From assembly GCF_041103235.1 (NCBI RefSeq), contig NZ_JBGCUN010000001.1:992001-1056000 (forward strand): DNA of 64,000 bases, in the 5' to 3' direction. A program made the translations under genes and the position numbers. Under the pieces are notes generated by a model, which was given only the letters and a program-made list of their open reading frames with translations, made no database searches and had not been told where the DNA came from. Below, one piece after another: positions 18,922-28,609 of this stretch. Source of the stretch: Yoonia sp. R2331 (GTDB taxonomy: Bacteria > Pseudomonadota > Alphaproteobacteria > Rhodobacterales > Rhodobacteraceae). The stretch's first letter is position 1; the number at the start of each line of letters is the position of its first letter.

Positions 18922-20682
18922 ATGCCCGCAACGATTTCCCGCGCCAGCTATGCCGCGATGTTTGGGCCGACGACCGGCGATAAGGTGCGGTTGGCCGACA
19001 CGGATCTGATCATCGAAGTTGAACGCGATTTGACGGCAGAGGCTGTCGGGGCCGCTGGAACCGGTGGGCAGGGCCCCAATGCTGCGGTTTACGGAGAAGA
19101 GGTCAAGTTCGGCGGCGGTAAGGTCATTCGCGATGGCATGGGACAGTCGCAGGTCACACGCGCTGCAGGCGCGGTGGATACCGTCATTACCAATGCGCTG
19201 ATTGTTGATCATAGCGGCATCTACAAGGCTGACGTGGGCCTCAAAGACGGGCGCATCCACAAAATCGGCAAGGCGGGCAATCCCGATACCCAGCCGGGTG
19301 TGGATATCATCGTCGGACCGGGAACCGAGGCCATCGCGGGCGAAGGGCGGATCCTGACCGCTGGTGGCTTTGACAGCCATATCCATTACATCTGCCCGCA
19401 GCAGATCGACGACGCGCTGCATTCGGGCGTGACCACGATGCTGGGCGGCGGCACGGGGCCGGCGCATGGGACACTCGCAACGACTTGTACACCGGGGCCA
19501 TGGCACATCGGGCGCATGCTGCAGTCAGCGGATGCTTTTGCGATGAACCTCGCGTTCGCGGGCAAGGGTAATGCATCACTGCCAGAAGCACTGGAAGAAC
19601 AAGTCAAATCAGGGGCTTGCGCGCTGAAGTTGCACGAAGATTGGGGCACAACGCCCGCGGCTATTGACTGCTGTCTGGATGTGGCTGACCAGATGGATGT
19701 GCAGGTGATGATCCACACCGATACTTTGAACGAAAGCGGTTTTGTGGAACATACGGTGGCCGCCATGAAAGGCCGCACGATCCACGCCTTTCATACCGAA
19801 GGTGCGGGTGGCGGTCATGCACCCGACATCATCAAAATATGTGGCGATGCCAATGTCTTGCCATCCTCAACCAATCCAACACGACCGTTCACGGTAAACA
19901 CCATCGAAGAGCACCTTGATATGCTGATGGTCTGTCACCACCTGGACAAATCGATCCCCGAGGATGTGGCCTTTGCTGAAAGCCGGATCAGGCGTGAAAC
20001 CATCGCGGCAGAGGATATTCTGCACGATATGGGCGCCTTCAGCATCATTGCCTCAGACAGTCAGGCCATGGGCCGTGTGGGCGAGGTGCTGATCCGCACA
20101 TGGCAGACCGCCGACAAGATGAAAAAGCAGCGCGGCGCGCTGGCCGAGGAAACCGGCGATAACGACAACATGCGGGTGCGGCGCTATATCGCGAAGTATA
20201 CGATCAACCCGGCCATTGCGCATGGTATCAGCCACGAAATCGGCTCGATCACCGAAGGTAAGCGGGCTGATCTGGTTCTGTGGAATCCGGCGTTTTTCGG
20301 TGTGAAGCCTGAAATGGTGCTGATGGCAGGAACGATTGTCTGCGCGCAGATGGGGGATCCCAATGCCTCTATCCCGACGCCGCAGCCGGTCTATAGCCGC
20401 CCGATGTTCGGGGCCTATGGCCGATCGGTCGAACGCTCTGCCGTGATTTTCGTGTCCGAAGCGGCGCAGGCGGATGGGATTGGTGATAAGCTGGGGCTGG
20501 CGAAGGATACAGTTGCCGTGCAAGGCACGCGCGGAATTGGTAAGAAGGATCTGATCCTGAACGACGCGTTGCCGCAGATCGAAGTGAACCCGGAAACCTA
20601 CGAGGTCCGCGCAGATGGAGAATTGCTGACATGCCAACCCGCAGACGTGCTGCCAATGGCGCAAAGGTATTTCCTGTTTTGA
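18922..20682 (+). CDS. ureC: Urease subunit alpha (catalytic)
   Basis: A 586-residue catalytic subunit. Nickel ligands and active-site residues are present: [12 protein letters not shown] (two histidines), [13 protein letters not shown] (the lysine that becomes carbamylated), [26 protein letters not shown], the flap MVCHHLD and [11 protein letters not shown] (aspartate ligand). So the enzyme should be active once loaded with nickel. It is about 15-19 residues longer than most bacterial UreC. The extra residues lie near residue 40, between ERDLT and [10 protein letters not shown], and are rich in alanine and glycine. It directly follows ureB and its last 52 bases overlap the next open frame. 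Confidence 0.97.
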   Translation: MPATISRASYAAMFGPTTGDKVRLADTDLIIEVERDLTAEAVGAAGTGGQGPNAAVYGEEVKFGGGKVIRDGMGQSQVTRAAGAVDTVITNALIVDHSGIYKADVGLKDGRIHKIGKAGNPDTQPGVDIIVGPGTEAIAGEGRILTAGGFDSHIHYICPQQIDDALHSGVTTMLGGGTGPAHGTLATTCTPGPWHIGRMLQSADAFAMNLAFAGKGNASLPEALEEQVKSGACALKLHEDWGTTPAAIDCCLDVADQMDVQVMIHTDTLNESGFVEHTVAAMKGRTIHAFHTEGAGGGHAPDIIKICGDANVLPSSTNPTRPFTVNTIEEHLDMLMVCHHLDKSIPEDVAFAESRIRRETIAAEDILHDMGAFSIIASDSQAMGRVGEVLIRTWQTADKMKKQRGALAEETGDNDNMRVRRYIAKYTINPAIAHGISHEIGSITEGKRADLVLWNPAFFGVKPEMVLMAGTIVCAQMGDPNASIPTPQPVYSRPMFGAYGRSVERSAVIFVSEAAQADGIGDKLGLAKDTVAVQGTRGIGKKDLILNDALPQIEVNPETYEVRADGELLTCQPADVLPMAQRYFLF

Positions 20683-21263
20683 GGTGGGTCGCCCTGCCAC
20701 TTGCGTTGATGGCGCAGACCGCATGGGCCTGTCCGGTGGCCGAAGATTTGGCGACTGGAATCCGAGTGACGGCTGCGGACGGCACCGTCGATGTCTATCG
20801 CGATCTGGGTGACGGCACGGTCGCGCAAGAGATCGACTTTGGCGATGGTTCTGTTGCCAAGAACGTGCTGGCGCGGGGCGTTTATGTGCTGCGGCTGGCG
20901 GTCGAGGACGGCGGTGTCCTCGACCTCGATAGTGTGATGCAGACGACATATGATCGTAACCCGGCTGCGATGGTGCCGCCGACACCGGGCATGCAGGACA
21001 AGCTACGCACAACGATCACCGACACCTCTGGCAGCTACAAAGAATTGCAGTCGCATAACTGGGGCGAATCAACCGAAGTTCGGATTGGTGAGTGTACCTA
21101 TGAGGGGATCGTTGGTGATGTGCGCTATGACAGTGATGAGGGCGCTATTGTGGAAACAGTGCACTATCTGCCTGCGCTTGGGCTGGGGCTCTTGATGGCC
21201 TATACCTATGACGACGAACCGACCGAAACCTATGACTTGATCCGCATCGAGGCCGTACAATGA
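20631..21263 (+). CDS. Exported protein of unknown function inside the urease operon
   Basis: I do not recognise this 210-residue protein. It begins with a signal-peptide-like stretch: a basic start (MPTRRR), a hydrophobic core [15 protein letters not shown] and a likely cleavage before CPVAED. The mature part is acidic, with [15 protein letters not shown] and a C-terminal LIRIEAVQ. Two cysteines (about residues 34 and 150) could pair. Its start overlaps the end of ureC by 52 bases (an in-frame TTG at 20680 would remove the overlap and keep the hydrophobic core), and its stop overlaps the ureE start (ATGA). So it is translated as part of the urease operon, although it is predicted to leave the cytoplasm. 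A periplasmic role connected with nickel or urea supply is possible but unproven. Confidence 0.7.
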   Translation: MPTRRRAANGAKVFPVLRWVALPLALMAQTAWACPVAEDLATGIRVTAADGTVDVYRDLGDGTVAQEIDFGDGSVAKNVLARGVYVLRLAVEDGGVLDLDSVMQTTYDRNPAAMVPPTPGMQDKLRTTITDTSGSYKELQSHNWGESTEVRIGECTYEGIVGDVRYDSDEGAIVETVHYLPALGLGLLMAYTYDDEPTETYDLIRIEAVQ

Positions 21264-21730
21264 CCAGCCTGCCACGCGCGATCAAGGCCCATCCCGTGGC
21301 GCTGGGCGGCGCGCATGATGCGGGCTGCACGCTGGACTATGATGGCCGATTTGTGCGGCGCAAACGGCTGATGACGGACGCTGGCTGGCCCTTTGTGGTT
21401 GATCTGGCCCAGACCACATCCATGGATGAAGGCAGCTTTTTTGAGCTGGATGACGGGCGCACCGTGATCGTGCATGCCGCGGTTGAACCGCTTTTGATGG
21501 TCAAGGGCAACCTGCCGCGACTGGCCTGGCATATCGGCAATCGGCATACGCCGTGCCAGATGGAAGCGGACCACCTGCTGATCCAGCGCGATCCGGTTAT
21601 TGCCCATATGCTGGAACATCTTGAGGCGCAGGTGACCGAGGTTGACGCGCGGTTCCGCCCCGAAGGCGGGGCCTATGGGCACGGCCGGACCCTGCCGCAT
21701 GAACACGGACACAGCGCGCATGAGCATTGA
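21260..21730 (+). CDS. ureE: Urease nickel-binding accessory protein UreE
   Basis: A 156-residue metallochaperone that brings nickel to the UreDFG-urease complex. Family features are LTLDYDGR-like and RKRLMTDAGWPFVVDL segments in the N-terminal peptide-binding domain, then LAWHIGNRHTPCQ with the conserved metal-binding histidine in the C-terminal domain. The tail is histidine-rich ([12 protein letters not shown]), as in Klebsiella UreE, and should hold extra nickel. The ATG at 21260 overlaps the stop of the preceding gene and its end overlaps the ureF start by 11 bases. Confidence 0.94.
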   Translation: MTSLPRAIKAHPVALGGAHDAGCTLDYDGRFVRRKRLMTDAGWPFVVDLAQTTSMDEGSFFELDDGRTVIVHAAVEPLLMVKGNLPRLAWHIGNRHTPCQMEADHLLIQRDPVIAHMLEHLEAQVTEVDARFRPEGGAYGHGRTLPHEHGHSAHEH

Positions 21731-22349
21731 TCCCACGTTGGTGCTGGCCCAATGGCTGTCGCCGGGGTTCCCGGTCGGTGCATTTGCCTATGCGCACGGA
21801 TTAGAGGCTGCAATCGCGGATGGGCAGGTCAGGGATGCAGATAGCCTGACCGCGTGGCTCACGGATGTGCTGGAAAATGGCAGTGGCCGCTGCGACGCAA
21901 TCCTGATGCGCGCAGGCTTTGGCGATGCGGCAGAGGCTGACGCCCATGCCCGCGCCTTTGCCGCCAGCGCTGAACGTCTGCTGGAAATGGACCTGCAGGG
22001 CCGCGCGTTTTGCCAAACGCTTGCAGCGACCGAAGGGATGGTGCTGGACGCGCTGGCCTATCCGGTGGCTGTGGGGCAGGCGGCAGCGCAAAAAGGGCTG
22101 CCGATGAATGCAACGGTGGCGATGTATTTGCAGGCCTTTGTCGCCAATTTGGTGTCCGCAGCACAGCGACTGATGCCGTTGGGCCAGACCGAAGGGCAAA
22201 GGGTTTTGAACGCGGTGCGGCCTGTGGTCGCCGCGGTCACAGCGGCCACCGATGGTGCCGGGCTGGATGATCTTCATAGCAGTGCCTGGATGTCCGATAT
22301 TGCCGCGATGCGGCACGAAACCATGACGACGAGGATATTCAGGACATGA
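21720..22349 (+). CDS. ureF: Urease accessory protein UreF
   Basis: A 209-residue, mostly helical protein that joins UreD and UreG in the activation complex. [18 protein letters not shown] near residues 11-28, the mid-protein [14 protein letters not shown] block and [17 protein letters not shown] are typical of the family. The open frame extends back to 21642, but that part overlaps ureE deeply; the ATG at 21720 gives the normal UreF N-terminus. The stop overlaps the ureG start (ATGA). Confidence 0.93.
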   Translation: MSIDPTLVLAQWLSPGFPVGAFAYAHGLEAAIADGQVRDADSLTAWLTDVLENGSGRCDAILMRAGFGDAAEADAHARAFAASAERLLEMDLQGRAFCQTLAATEGMVLDALAYPVAVGQAAAQKGLPMNATVAMYLQAFVANLVSAAQRLMPLGQTEGQRVLNAVRPVVAAVTAATDGAGLDDLHSSAWMSDIAAMRHETMTTRIFRT

Positions 22350-22957
22350 AAAGCACCCACGGACCCGTGCGCGTTGGCATTGGTGGTCCTGTTGGCGCGG
22401 GCAAAACCACGTTGACAGCCAATCTTGCGCGTGCGCTGCACCCGAAGATGTCGATTGGCGTGATTACGAACGACATCTACACGCAGGAAGACGCAGAAGC
22501 GCTGGTGCGCATGCAGGTGCTGCCCAGCGACCGGATCATCGGGGTCGAAACGGGCGGCTGCCCGCACACGGCGATCCGAGAAGACGCCTCGATCAATCTG
22601 GCAGCAGTGGCGCAGATGCGGGACCGGCACCCCGAGGTGGACATGGTGCTGATCGAAAGCGGTGGTGACAATCTGTCGGCGACATTCAGCCCCGAGCTGG
22701 CCGATATCACTATCTATGTCATCGACGTGGCCGCCGGCGAGGAGATTCCGCGCAAAGGTGGACCCGCGATCACCAAATCCGATCTGTTGGTGATCAACAA
22801 GACCGACCTGGCACCCTATGTCGGCGCTGATCTGGACGTGATGCGCCGGGACGCGGCGCGAATGCGGGGTGACAAGCCCTTTGTCATGGTCAGTCAGCGG
22901 CAAGACGATATGTCACCAGTTATCAGTTCCATTCTGACACTTGCGGGCTTTGAATGA
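22346..22957 (+). CDS. ureG: Urease accessory GTPase UreG
   Basis: A 203-residue SIMIBI-class GTPase that couples GTP hydrolysis to nickel insertion. It has the P-loop [26 protein letters not shown], the metal-binding [15 protein letters not shown] (CPH motif), [19 protein letters not shown] and the base-recognition NKTDLAP. Its length is normal for the family. It is the last urease gene; no nickel transporter or urea transporter gene follows in this window. Confidence 0.97.
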   Translation: MKSTHGPVRVGIGGPVGAGKTTLTANLARALHPKMSIGVITNDIYTQEDAEALVRMQVLPSDRIIGVETGGCPHTAIREDASINLAAVAQMRDRHPEVDMVLIESGGDNLSATFSPELADITIYVIDVAAGEEIPRKGGPAITKSDLLVINKTDLAPYVGADLDVMRRDAARMRGDKPFVMVSQRQDDMSPVISSILTLAGFE

Positions 22958-23072
22958 TAACCGCGATGCACTAGGGTCGCGCGAGGCGAGCGCCCGTGCA
23001 TGCGGCTTTCCCAGTTCGATGTTGACCAGTTTATGTTGATGCTTTGGCGTCCCAATCCTTGTCCGCGGGGCG

Positions 23073-25115
23073 GTGATGACAGACAAACACTATCTTGAGG
23101 CAGAGCTAGAAGAGCGTCTGTCACGGGACCCCGAGATATGGGAATTTATCAGGCAATCGACGCTGGATGGTGTCTGGTTCTGGGACCTTGAAGACCCGGC
23201 GCACGAATGGATGAGCCCTGAATTCTGGCAAACCTTTGGTTATGATCCTGACAAGATGCCGCATTTGGCGGACGCTTGGCAGGATATCATAAACCCAGAG
23301 GATCTGAAGATCGCCCAGGTCAACGTGGGTCGGCATATCGAAGACCCTGACCATCCGTATGATCAGGTTGTGCGATACACCAAGGCCGACGGCAGCACGG
23401 CCTGGGTCCGGTGCAGGGGGCTGGCGCTGCGCGATGAGACAGGCAAGGCCGTGCGGCTTTTGGGCGCGCATACTGACCTGACAGAATTGATCGTCGCGGC
23501 TCAGGTGCGCGAGGACGCTTTTCAACGGACCAATGCGCGCTTGAACGCAATCCTTGATGCCGCACACAGTGGCATCATCGGGTTGGACGGGCAGGGGCAG
23601 ATCAGCTTTATCAACCCCGCGGCGCGGCACATGTTGGGGGCGCTGCAACAAGAACCGCCCTTGCCTTGGCCGCCCGAATACCTGTTTCTTAGTCCCAATG
23701 ATCTGTTGCCGATCAAGGAAGAAGACTCTCCGGTCCAGCGATCCTTGCGCGGCGAGGCCCTGAACGGAGAACTTTATGTGATCCGCCGCCGCAACGGGGC
23801 CGACCTGCGCTATTTGCGGATGTCAAATGCACAGGTGAACGGCGGCTTTGAAACCGATGTGACATCTGTTCTGATCCTTGACGATATCTCGGAACAAGAA
23901 CGCAACCGGCAACAGATTGAACGGTCCAGCCGATTGGACGCACTTGGGCAGCTTACGGGTGGAATCGCACATGATTTCAACAACATGCTGGCCACAATTG
24001 AATATGCCGTGCAGCTGTCCCAGGATCAGGACGACCCTGCGCGCGCCAACGATTTTCTACAAACCGCACTGGGGGCTGTGCGTCGTGGCGCGGATTTGAC
24101 ACAACGCCTGCTGGCCTTTGCCAAGAGCCAGCCGGGGCTCGCAAAGTCATGGCTGATTGAGGATGTCTTCAATCACTTCTCAGCCCTCGTGAAACCGACC
24201 ATCGAAGAGCGGATCACCCTGGTGTTCAGCATCGAAGACCCGGGCATGTACATCTTTTGCGACCGCAGCCAGCTTGAAAATGCAATGCTCAATCTGGTGC
24301 TGAACAGCCGTGATGCGATTGTGCGATCCGGACACGGCGACACCATCCGCATCAGCGCGCGCAATGTGACCAATCAATTGGGCCAGACCATTGATGGCGA
24401 TGGACAGGCCGCAACTTCTGACAACGCGGAACCCGACGACGACCGGTCTTCGCGCTTTGTCGAACTGGCCGTCAGTGACAATGGCCCGGGCATGGATGAA
24501 GAGGTCAAGAAACGCGCCACTGACCCCTTCTTTACCACCAAGGAAAGTAGCGCAGGCACCGGGCTTGGCCTGTCGATGGTCTATGGTTTTGCGACCCAAT
24601 CGCAGGGACAGCTGCGCATCTATTCAGAGCTGGAGCACGGCACAACTGTGCGCATCTTACTGCCGCGTGGCACCTACGAGGGCGGGCGCGAGGGGCCTGT
24701 TGCCCGCAAGCGCGCCGTCAGCGGTAACGGCCAACATGTACTGCTGGTTGAGAACGAAGAGCGGCTGCTGGACATTATGACTGAACTGCTGATCAGTCTG
24801 GACTACAAGGTCACAACCGCGACGTCCGGCGCGCAGGCCCTGGCAATTGTTGAAGACGGTCTGGACTATGATCTGTTGCTGACGGATGTGGTAATGCCGG
24901 GCAAGTTGGGTGGCTTTGATCTGGCCCGCGCGGTGCGCAGGATCGACCCTGAAAAGCCTGTGCTCTATATGTCTGGCTACACCGGCTTCTCTGAGGCTGA
25001 GATGGGCGAAGTTGTCGCCCCACTGATCCAGAAACCCTGTCCCCCCGACGAATTGGGGCACACGCTCTACGACGCCCTGAACACACCTAAGTCCTCTACC
25101 AAGACAAAGACCTAA
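23073..25115 (+). CDS. Hybrid sensor histidine kinase with receiver domain
   Basis: A 680-residue protein without transmembrane segments. It holds PAS/PAC 1 (about residues 20-140), PAS 2 (about 155-270), a HisKA-type phosphoacceptor with LTGGIAHDFNNML (His about 300), an HATPase domain (NLVLNSRDAI, DNGPGMDEEV, FFTTKESSAGTGLGLSMVYG) and a C-terminal receiver with phosphorylatable Asp about 605 (LLLTDVVMPG). The HDFNN form of the H box is usual for this kinase class. The start is GTG 23073 or ATG 23076. The next gene, 14 bases on, encodes a stand-alone receiver, so a phosphorelay between the two is likely. The signal is unknown; PAS domains suggest a cytoplasmic cue. Confidence 0.9.
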   Translation: MMTDKHYLEAELEERLSRDPEIWEFIRQSTLDGVWFWDLEDPAHEWMSPEFWQTFGYDPDKMPHLADAWQDIINPEDLKIAQVNVGRHIEDPDHPYDQVVRYTKADGSTAWVRCRGLALRDETGKAVRLLGAHTDLTELIVAAQVREDAFQRTNARLNAILDAAHSGIIGLDGQGQISFINPAARHMLGALQQEPPLPWPPEYLFLSPNDLLPIKEEDSPVQRSLRGEALNGELYVIRRRNGADLRYLRMSNAQVNGGFETDVTSVLILDDISEQERNRQQIERSSRLDALGQLTGGIAHDFNNMLATIEYAVQLSQDQDDPARANDFLQTALGAVRRGADLTQRLLAFAKSQPGLAKSWLIEDVFNHFSALVKPTIEERITLVFSIEDPGMYIFCDRSQLENAMLNLVLNSRDAIVRSGHGDTIRISARNVTNQLGQTIDGDGQAATSDNAEPDDDRSSRFVELAVSDNGPGMDEEVKKRATDPFFTTKESSAGTGLGLSMVYGFATQSQGQLRIYSELEHGTTVRILLPRGTYEGGREGPVARKRAVSGNGQHVLLVENEERLLDIMTELLISLDYKVTTATSGAQALAIVEDGLDYDLLLTDVVMPGKLGGFDLARAVRRIDPEKPVLYMSGYTGFSEAEMGEVVAPLIQKPCPPDELGHTLYDALNTPKSSTKTKT

Positions 25116-25129
25116 TACCAGACAACGAC

Positions 25130-25546
25130 ATGACGCATATTCTAATTCTCGAAGACGACACTGACTTTGGCACGCTGATGGCCGAAGGATTGGAAGACCA
25201 GGGCTACGAGGTGACGCTTTTTGATCGCGCCTCCAAGGCATTGGCCTTTCTTGAAAAGGCCAGGATTGATTTGGTCATTACAGATGTATTTGTCGAAGCC
25301 GAGGGGCAGCTGATCCCTGACGGCGGCGTAACTCTTATCGGTGGGATCAGGGCTGCCTCGCGATATAGCAAGGCCGCCCAGAACCGCGATGTGCCGATCA
25401 TCGCCATCACCGGGCGCGGCGGGCTTTTGGGCAAGGAATTCGGGCTGGCTAACGCGGCCGGAATCGGCGCTAATGCAGGCCTGCAAAAGCCCTTTGCCCA
25501 GCCAGAGTTGCTGGACACGATCAAGCGGCTGTTGAAGAACGCTTAA
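25130..25546 (+). CDS. Single-domain response regulator
   Basis: A 138-residue receiver domain with no output domain. ILILEDDTDFGT supplies the acidic pocket near residue 8, DLVITDVF carries the phosphoacceptor Asp (about residue 52), IIAITGRGG the switch threonine, and LQKPFAQPELL the conserved lysine. The segment between the phosphoacceptor and the switch is longer than normal (VEAEGQLIPDGGVTLIGG region). It lies 14 bases after the hybrid kinase and is probably co-transcribed and phosphorylated by it. As in other stand-alone receivers it may act by binding a protein partner. Confidence 0.88.
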   Translation: MTHILILEDDTDFGTLMAEGLEDQGYEVTLFDRASKALAFLEKARIDLVITDVFVEAEGQLIPDGGVTLIGGIRAASRYSKAAQNRDVPIIAITGRGGLLGKEFGLANAAGIGANAGLQKPFAQPELLDTIKRLLKNA

Positions 25547-25572
25547 TCTCAGTTCCGACGGCAGTTCGCTGC

Positions 25573-25599
25573 GTTCTGCGCGCCAAAGTGGCGCAGAAC
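25573..25599. terminator. Hairpin between converging genes, possible bidirectional terminator
   Basis: GTTCTGCGC (25573-25581) pairs perfectly with GCGCAGAAC (25591-25599) around a nine-base loop. It sits in the short space between the receiver gene and the oppositely directed pqiC. No T-run follows on either side, so efficiency is uncertain. Confidence 0.45.
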
Positions 25600-25605
25600 A
25601 CCGGG

Positions 25606-26166
25606 CTATCGGCCCAGCTTGCGCGCTATATCTTCGCTCAGCTGCAGGATCGCTTGCGATTGTGCCGCCGCCACCGCTGCTGGTTCGGCCGAGGCAAGCG
25701 GGATCGTGATGTTGAATGACGACGACGTGTTGCGGAAATCAATGCCATCGCCGCCGACAAAATAGGTGCCTACCAGATGGAAATTGCCATCCGCGCGCGC
25801 GATCATGTCTGACACCCGGATATCAATGCCAACGTCTGGCAGGCCCGGAAATGGCCAAGGGTCGGGCCCCACGGTGGCGGTCAGGATGTCGTCCAGATGT
25901 CGCGCGATCTCAAGCGTCACAGCGCGGGCGGGATCATCGGCCCACAACAGCTCTCCGGTTGAGGTGATCACACCGGGGGCTGTTTCAATCGCCAGTTCCT
26001 CAGCCGCGGCATAAGCAGGGAGCGACACGGTTTGCACCAGCGCAGAGCCCACAAAGGCGCGCAAGTCCAGCGTGGATTGCGCTGTGGGATAGGCCACGCG
26101 TGTCAGCGTGCCGGAACAGGCCGCCAGCGCGACCAGCGCCATCATCGTTAAAGTTGTTCGCAACAT
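25606..26166 (-). CDS. pqiC: PqiC-like outer-membrane lipoprotein
   Basis: A 186-residue lipoprotein: the signal peptide MLRTTLTMMALVALAACSG has a clear lipobox (LAAC). The rest resembles the ABC-transport auxiliary component family (PqiC/DUF330): a short N-terminal strand TLDLRAFVGS, LLWADDPARAVTLEIARHLD near residues 75-94 and an acidic-aromatic core. In E. coli PqiC is anchored in the outer membrane and docks the tip of the PqiB tube. It follows pqiB by one base and ends the operon. Confidence 0.82.
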   Translation of the reverse strand: MLRTTLTMMALVALAACSGTLTRVAYPTAQSTLDLRAFVGSALVQTVSLPAYAAAEELAIETAPGVITSTGELLWADDPARAVTLEIARHLDDILTATVGPDPWPFPGLPDVGIDIRVSDMIARADGNFHLVGTYFVGGDGIDFRNTSSSFNITIPLASAEPAAVAAAQSQAILQLSEDIARKLGR

Positions 26167-26167
26167 T

Positions 26168-28609
26168 TCAGCGCCCCGTCAGCAGTGAATTGGGATTGCG
26201 CTGGATTGCGCGTGCCAGCGACGATACGGCATCTGCGGCTTCCTGGATATCCCGAAGTGTAGAAAGTGTCTCGGCGTTGAACCGCGACCGTTCGCCGTAG
26301 GATTGCAGCACCGCGTCGGTCTGATTGACCAATGCCGTGGCGCGGGCCGACAACGCTGGCAGGGATTCTGCCGCCGTTTCAATCGCGCGGGCGGCATCCG
26401 CCGCAGAAGCAAGGGCCGCATTGACATTCGTGATGGCCCCGCCGGTGCGGACCTCTGCCAGGAACATCGACATCTGATCAAGCGCCACGGTCAACGCGCC
26501 CGGCAAATCCTGCGTCGCATCTGCGCCGACCAATGTATTGATGCTGTCCAGCGTCGCAGCCGTCGCCGCGACCAGCCCTTCAAGGTCAAGTTCATTGGCC
26601 TTGGCTGCCAGTGCGTTCAGCTCTGCCGTGATCGCTGGCAAGTCGGTGGCGGCAGTATCAATGCTCGCCGCCGCGCTATTGGCCGCGTTGATGGCAGAGG
26701 TCAGCTGCGTTGCCACATCCGCCGCTGCAAGTGTCGCCAGAATGCCGTCAATTTCGGCCACAACACCACGCAGATCAGCAGGGATTGCCTGCACATCATC
26801 CGAGGCGATCAGGCCACGCGCCTCTTCGACAAGCGCCACAAGCGACGCAGGTGCTGCCTGTAATGCCTCACCCGCCAGGAAGGCATCAATCTGGTTCAGC
26901 GTGGCGGTGGCTTCGGTCACCAGCGCCTCCAGCTCGAGCGCGTTGGCCTTGGCTACCAGCGCCGAAATCTCTGCTGTGAGTGCTGGCAGGTCGGCTGTGG
27001 CCGCGTCGATGTTGTCGACGGCGGTGCCAGCGGTTTCGACCACGGTGCTGATCCGTCCGACCAGATCAGCCTCGCCCGCGTCGGAAACTATCGCGTTCAG
27101 CTCTGTCACGATCGCGCGCAGCTCTGACGGGATGGCCTGAATGTCCTCGGATGCAACAATGCTGCGTGTATCCTGCAGAAGCGCGACGATTTCGTCCGGG
27201 GCTTGGCTGACCCCGTCGCTGCGCACCACCTGATCAAGGCTGTCCATCAGGTCGATGGCAGAGGTCAACAGTTCCTCGATTGGCAGATCGTTGACCCGGT
27301 CCAGAACGGTCTGTGCTTCGTCACCGACGTCCGCGATGGCATTGTCGGTGGTGGGCAAGACCGGATAGGGTTCTGCGCCCAAGTCGACGAACGCGCGTTC
27401 GGCGTCGGGGTCTTCGAACAGCTCTACATTCAATGCACCTGACAAAATGTTGCCCGTCACCAGCCGCGCCCGCAGGTTGGTGGTGCGCACCATATCGGTG
27501 ATCAAGATCAGCGCGTCCTCAGGCGTGGCCTCTTCGGACAGGCCCATACGGCCCGGTTCAACGGCAAGTATCGTGCGCAACCGCACCAGTGGGCCGCTGA
27601 CACGGTCCTCTACCGCGACGGCACCAAGGCCAGTGACTGTACCCACGCGCACGCCGCGGAACCTGACATCGGCCCCGGTGGTCAACCCGCTGACCGAGCC
27701 GTCAAAGAATACAGCAAGGTTCAGAACTGGCAGGTCCGGATCGTCGAAAAGGCTGTTGCGTGCAGTTTCTTCGCTTTCGAAAAGGTCAAAAGTATCGCCG
27801 TCCACGACCGGTTCCCCGCCCGAGACGATGGTGTCAAACGCGATCCCGCCTTCGATCAGCGAGGCAATTGAATTGACGTTCAGCGCAATGCCGCCTGCAC
27901 CCAGCGAGATCGAAAAGCCAGAGGTGTCCCAAAACCGCGTGTTGGTCGTGACCCGACGGTGATACGGGGCTTCGATGAAGGCAGCCACCGTCACGCTTTG
28001 CCCGTCCGGCGACAGGCGCGGGGTTTCAAGGTATCCGACCTGAATGCCCTTGTGCAGGATCGGCGCGCCCGAGGTCAGCGAACTGCCATCCTTGGTCCGG
28101 AGGGTGATGGCAACGCCGCGTTGATCAACCCGCGCGATAGGCGGATCTTCCAACCCGATAAAGGAATACTGCTGGTTGTCGGGATCATCATTCCAGCTAC
28201 CTTCGATGTAGACCCCCGAAAGCACCGTATCGAGGCCTGAGATCCCGCGCACCGACACATCCGGCCGCACAACCCAGAAACTGGCATCCTGATCCAGATA
28301 GGGCGCAATGGTCTGATCTACTCGGACATTGACAAGCACCTGTCCCAGCCCGTCGGCAAACTCGACACTTTCGACACGGCCAACCACCACGTCACGATAG
28401 CGCAGCTCGGTTTCTTCGGACTTGATGCCAGATGCGTTTTCAAAGGCAATCTCGATCAGCGTGCCCTGATTGGCGTAGTTCTGATAGGCCACCCAAAGAC
28501 TGACGGCCAAGGCAATCAGCGGCACCAGCCAGACCAGCGACAGCCGCTGCAACAGGCCGGGCTTTGCGGTCTGGACGTCAAGCGGGGCAGGGGTTGGCGT
28601 GTCGCTCAT
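26168..28609 (-). CDS. pqiB: PqiB-like MCE-family intermembrane lipid transport protein, extended
   Basis: An 813-residue protein with one N-terminal membrane anchor (about residues 20-42) and three MCE domains (about residues 45-130, 155-250 and 280-370; anchors ELRYRDVVVGRVESVEF, HKGIQVGYLE and VRFRGVRVGTVTGL). Then comes a long helical stalk (about residues 400-810). PqiB of E. coli is 546 residues, so the stalk is much longer here. Its core consists of two tandem repeats of about 115 residues and a third partial copy. Three-MCE proteins stack into a tube that carries phospholipids across the periplasm. The start at 28609 overlaps the pqiA2 stop (ATGA). Confidence 0.9.
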   Translation of the reverse strand: MSDTPTPAPLDVQTAKPGLLQRLSLVWLVPLIALAVSLWVAYQNYANQGTLIEIAFENASGIKSEETELRYRDVVVGRVESVEFADGLGQVLVNVRVDQTIAPYLDQDASFWVVRPDVSVRGISGLDTVLSGVYIEGSWNDDPDNQQYSFIGLEDPPIARVDQRGVAITLRTKDGSSLTSGAPILHKGIQVGYLETPRLSPDGQSVTVAAFIEAPYHRRVTTNTRFWDTSGFSISLGAGGIALNVNSIASLIEGGIAFDTIVSGGEPVVDGDTFDLFESEETARNSLFDDPDLPVLNLAVFFDGSVSGLTTGADVRFRGVRVGTVTGLGAVAVEDRVSGPLVRLRTILAVEPGRMGLSEEATPEDALILITDMVRTTNLRARLVTGNILSGALNVELFEDPDAERAFVDLGAEPYPVLPTTDNAIADVGDEAQTVLDRVNDLPIEELLTSAIDLMDSLDQVVRSDGVSQAPDEIVALLQDTRSIVASEDIQAIPSELRAIVTELNAIVSDAGEADLVGRISTVVETAGTAVDNIDAATADLPALTAEISALVAKANALELEALVTEATATLNQIDAFLAGEALQAAPASLVALVEEARGLIASDDVQAIPADLRGVVAEIDGILATLAAADVATQLTSAINAANSAAASIDTAATDLPAITAELNALAAKANELDLEGLVAATAATLDSINTLVGADATQDLPGALTVALDQMSMFLAEVRTGGAITNVNAALASAADAARAIETAAESLPALSARATALVNQTDAVLQSYGERSRFNAETLSTLRDIQEAADAVSSLARAIQRNPNSLLTGR

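Noticed and set aside
18097-19506. A 469-codon antisense frame across ureD, ureA, ureB and ureC
   Set aside because: It crosses four real gene boundaries on the other strand and shows no own ribosome-binding site or family pattern.
22958-23072. Possible regulatory RNA between ureG and the histidine kinase
   Set aside because: Only weak GC pairing is seen and no known RNA pattern; 115 bases of ordinary spacer explain it.
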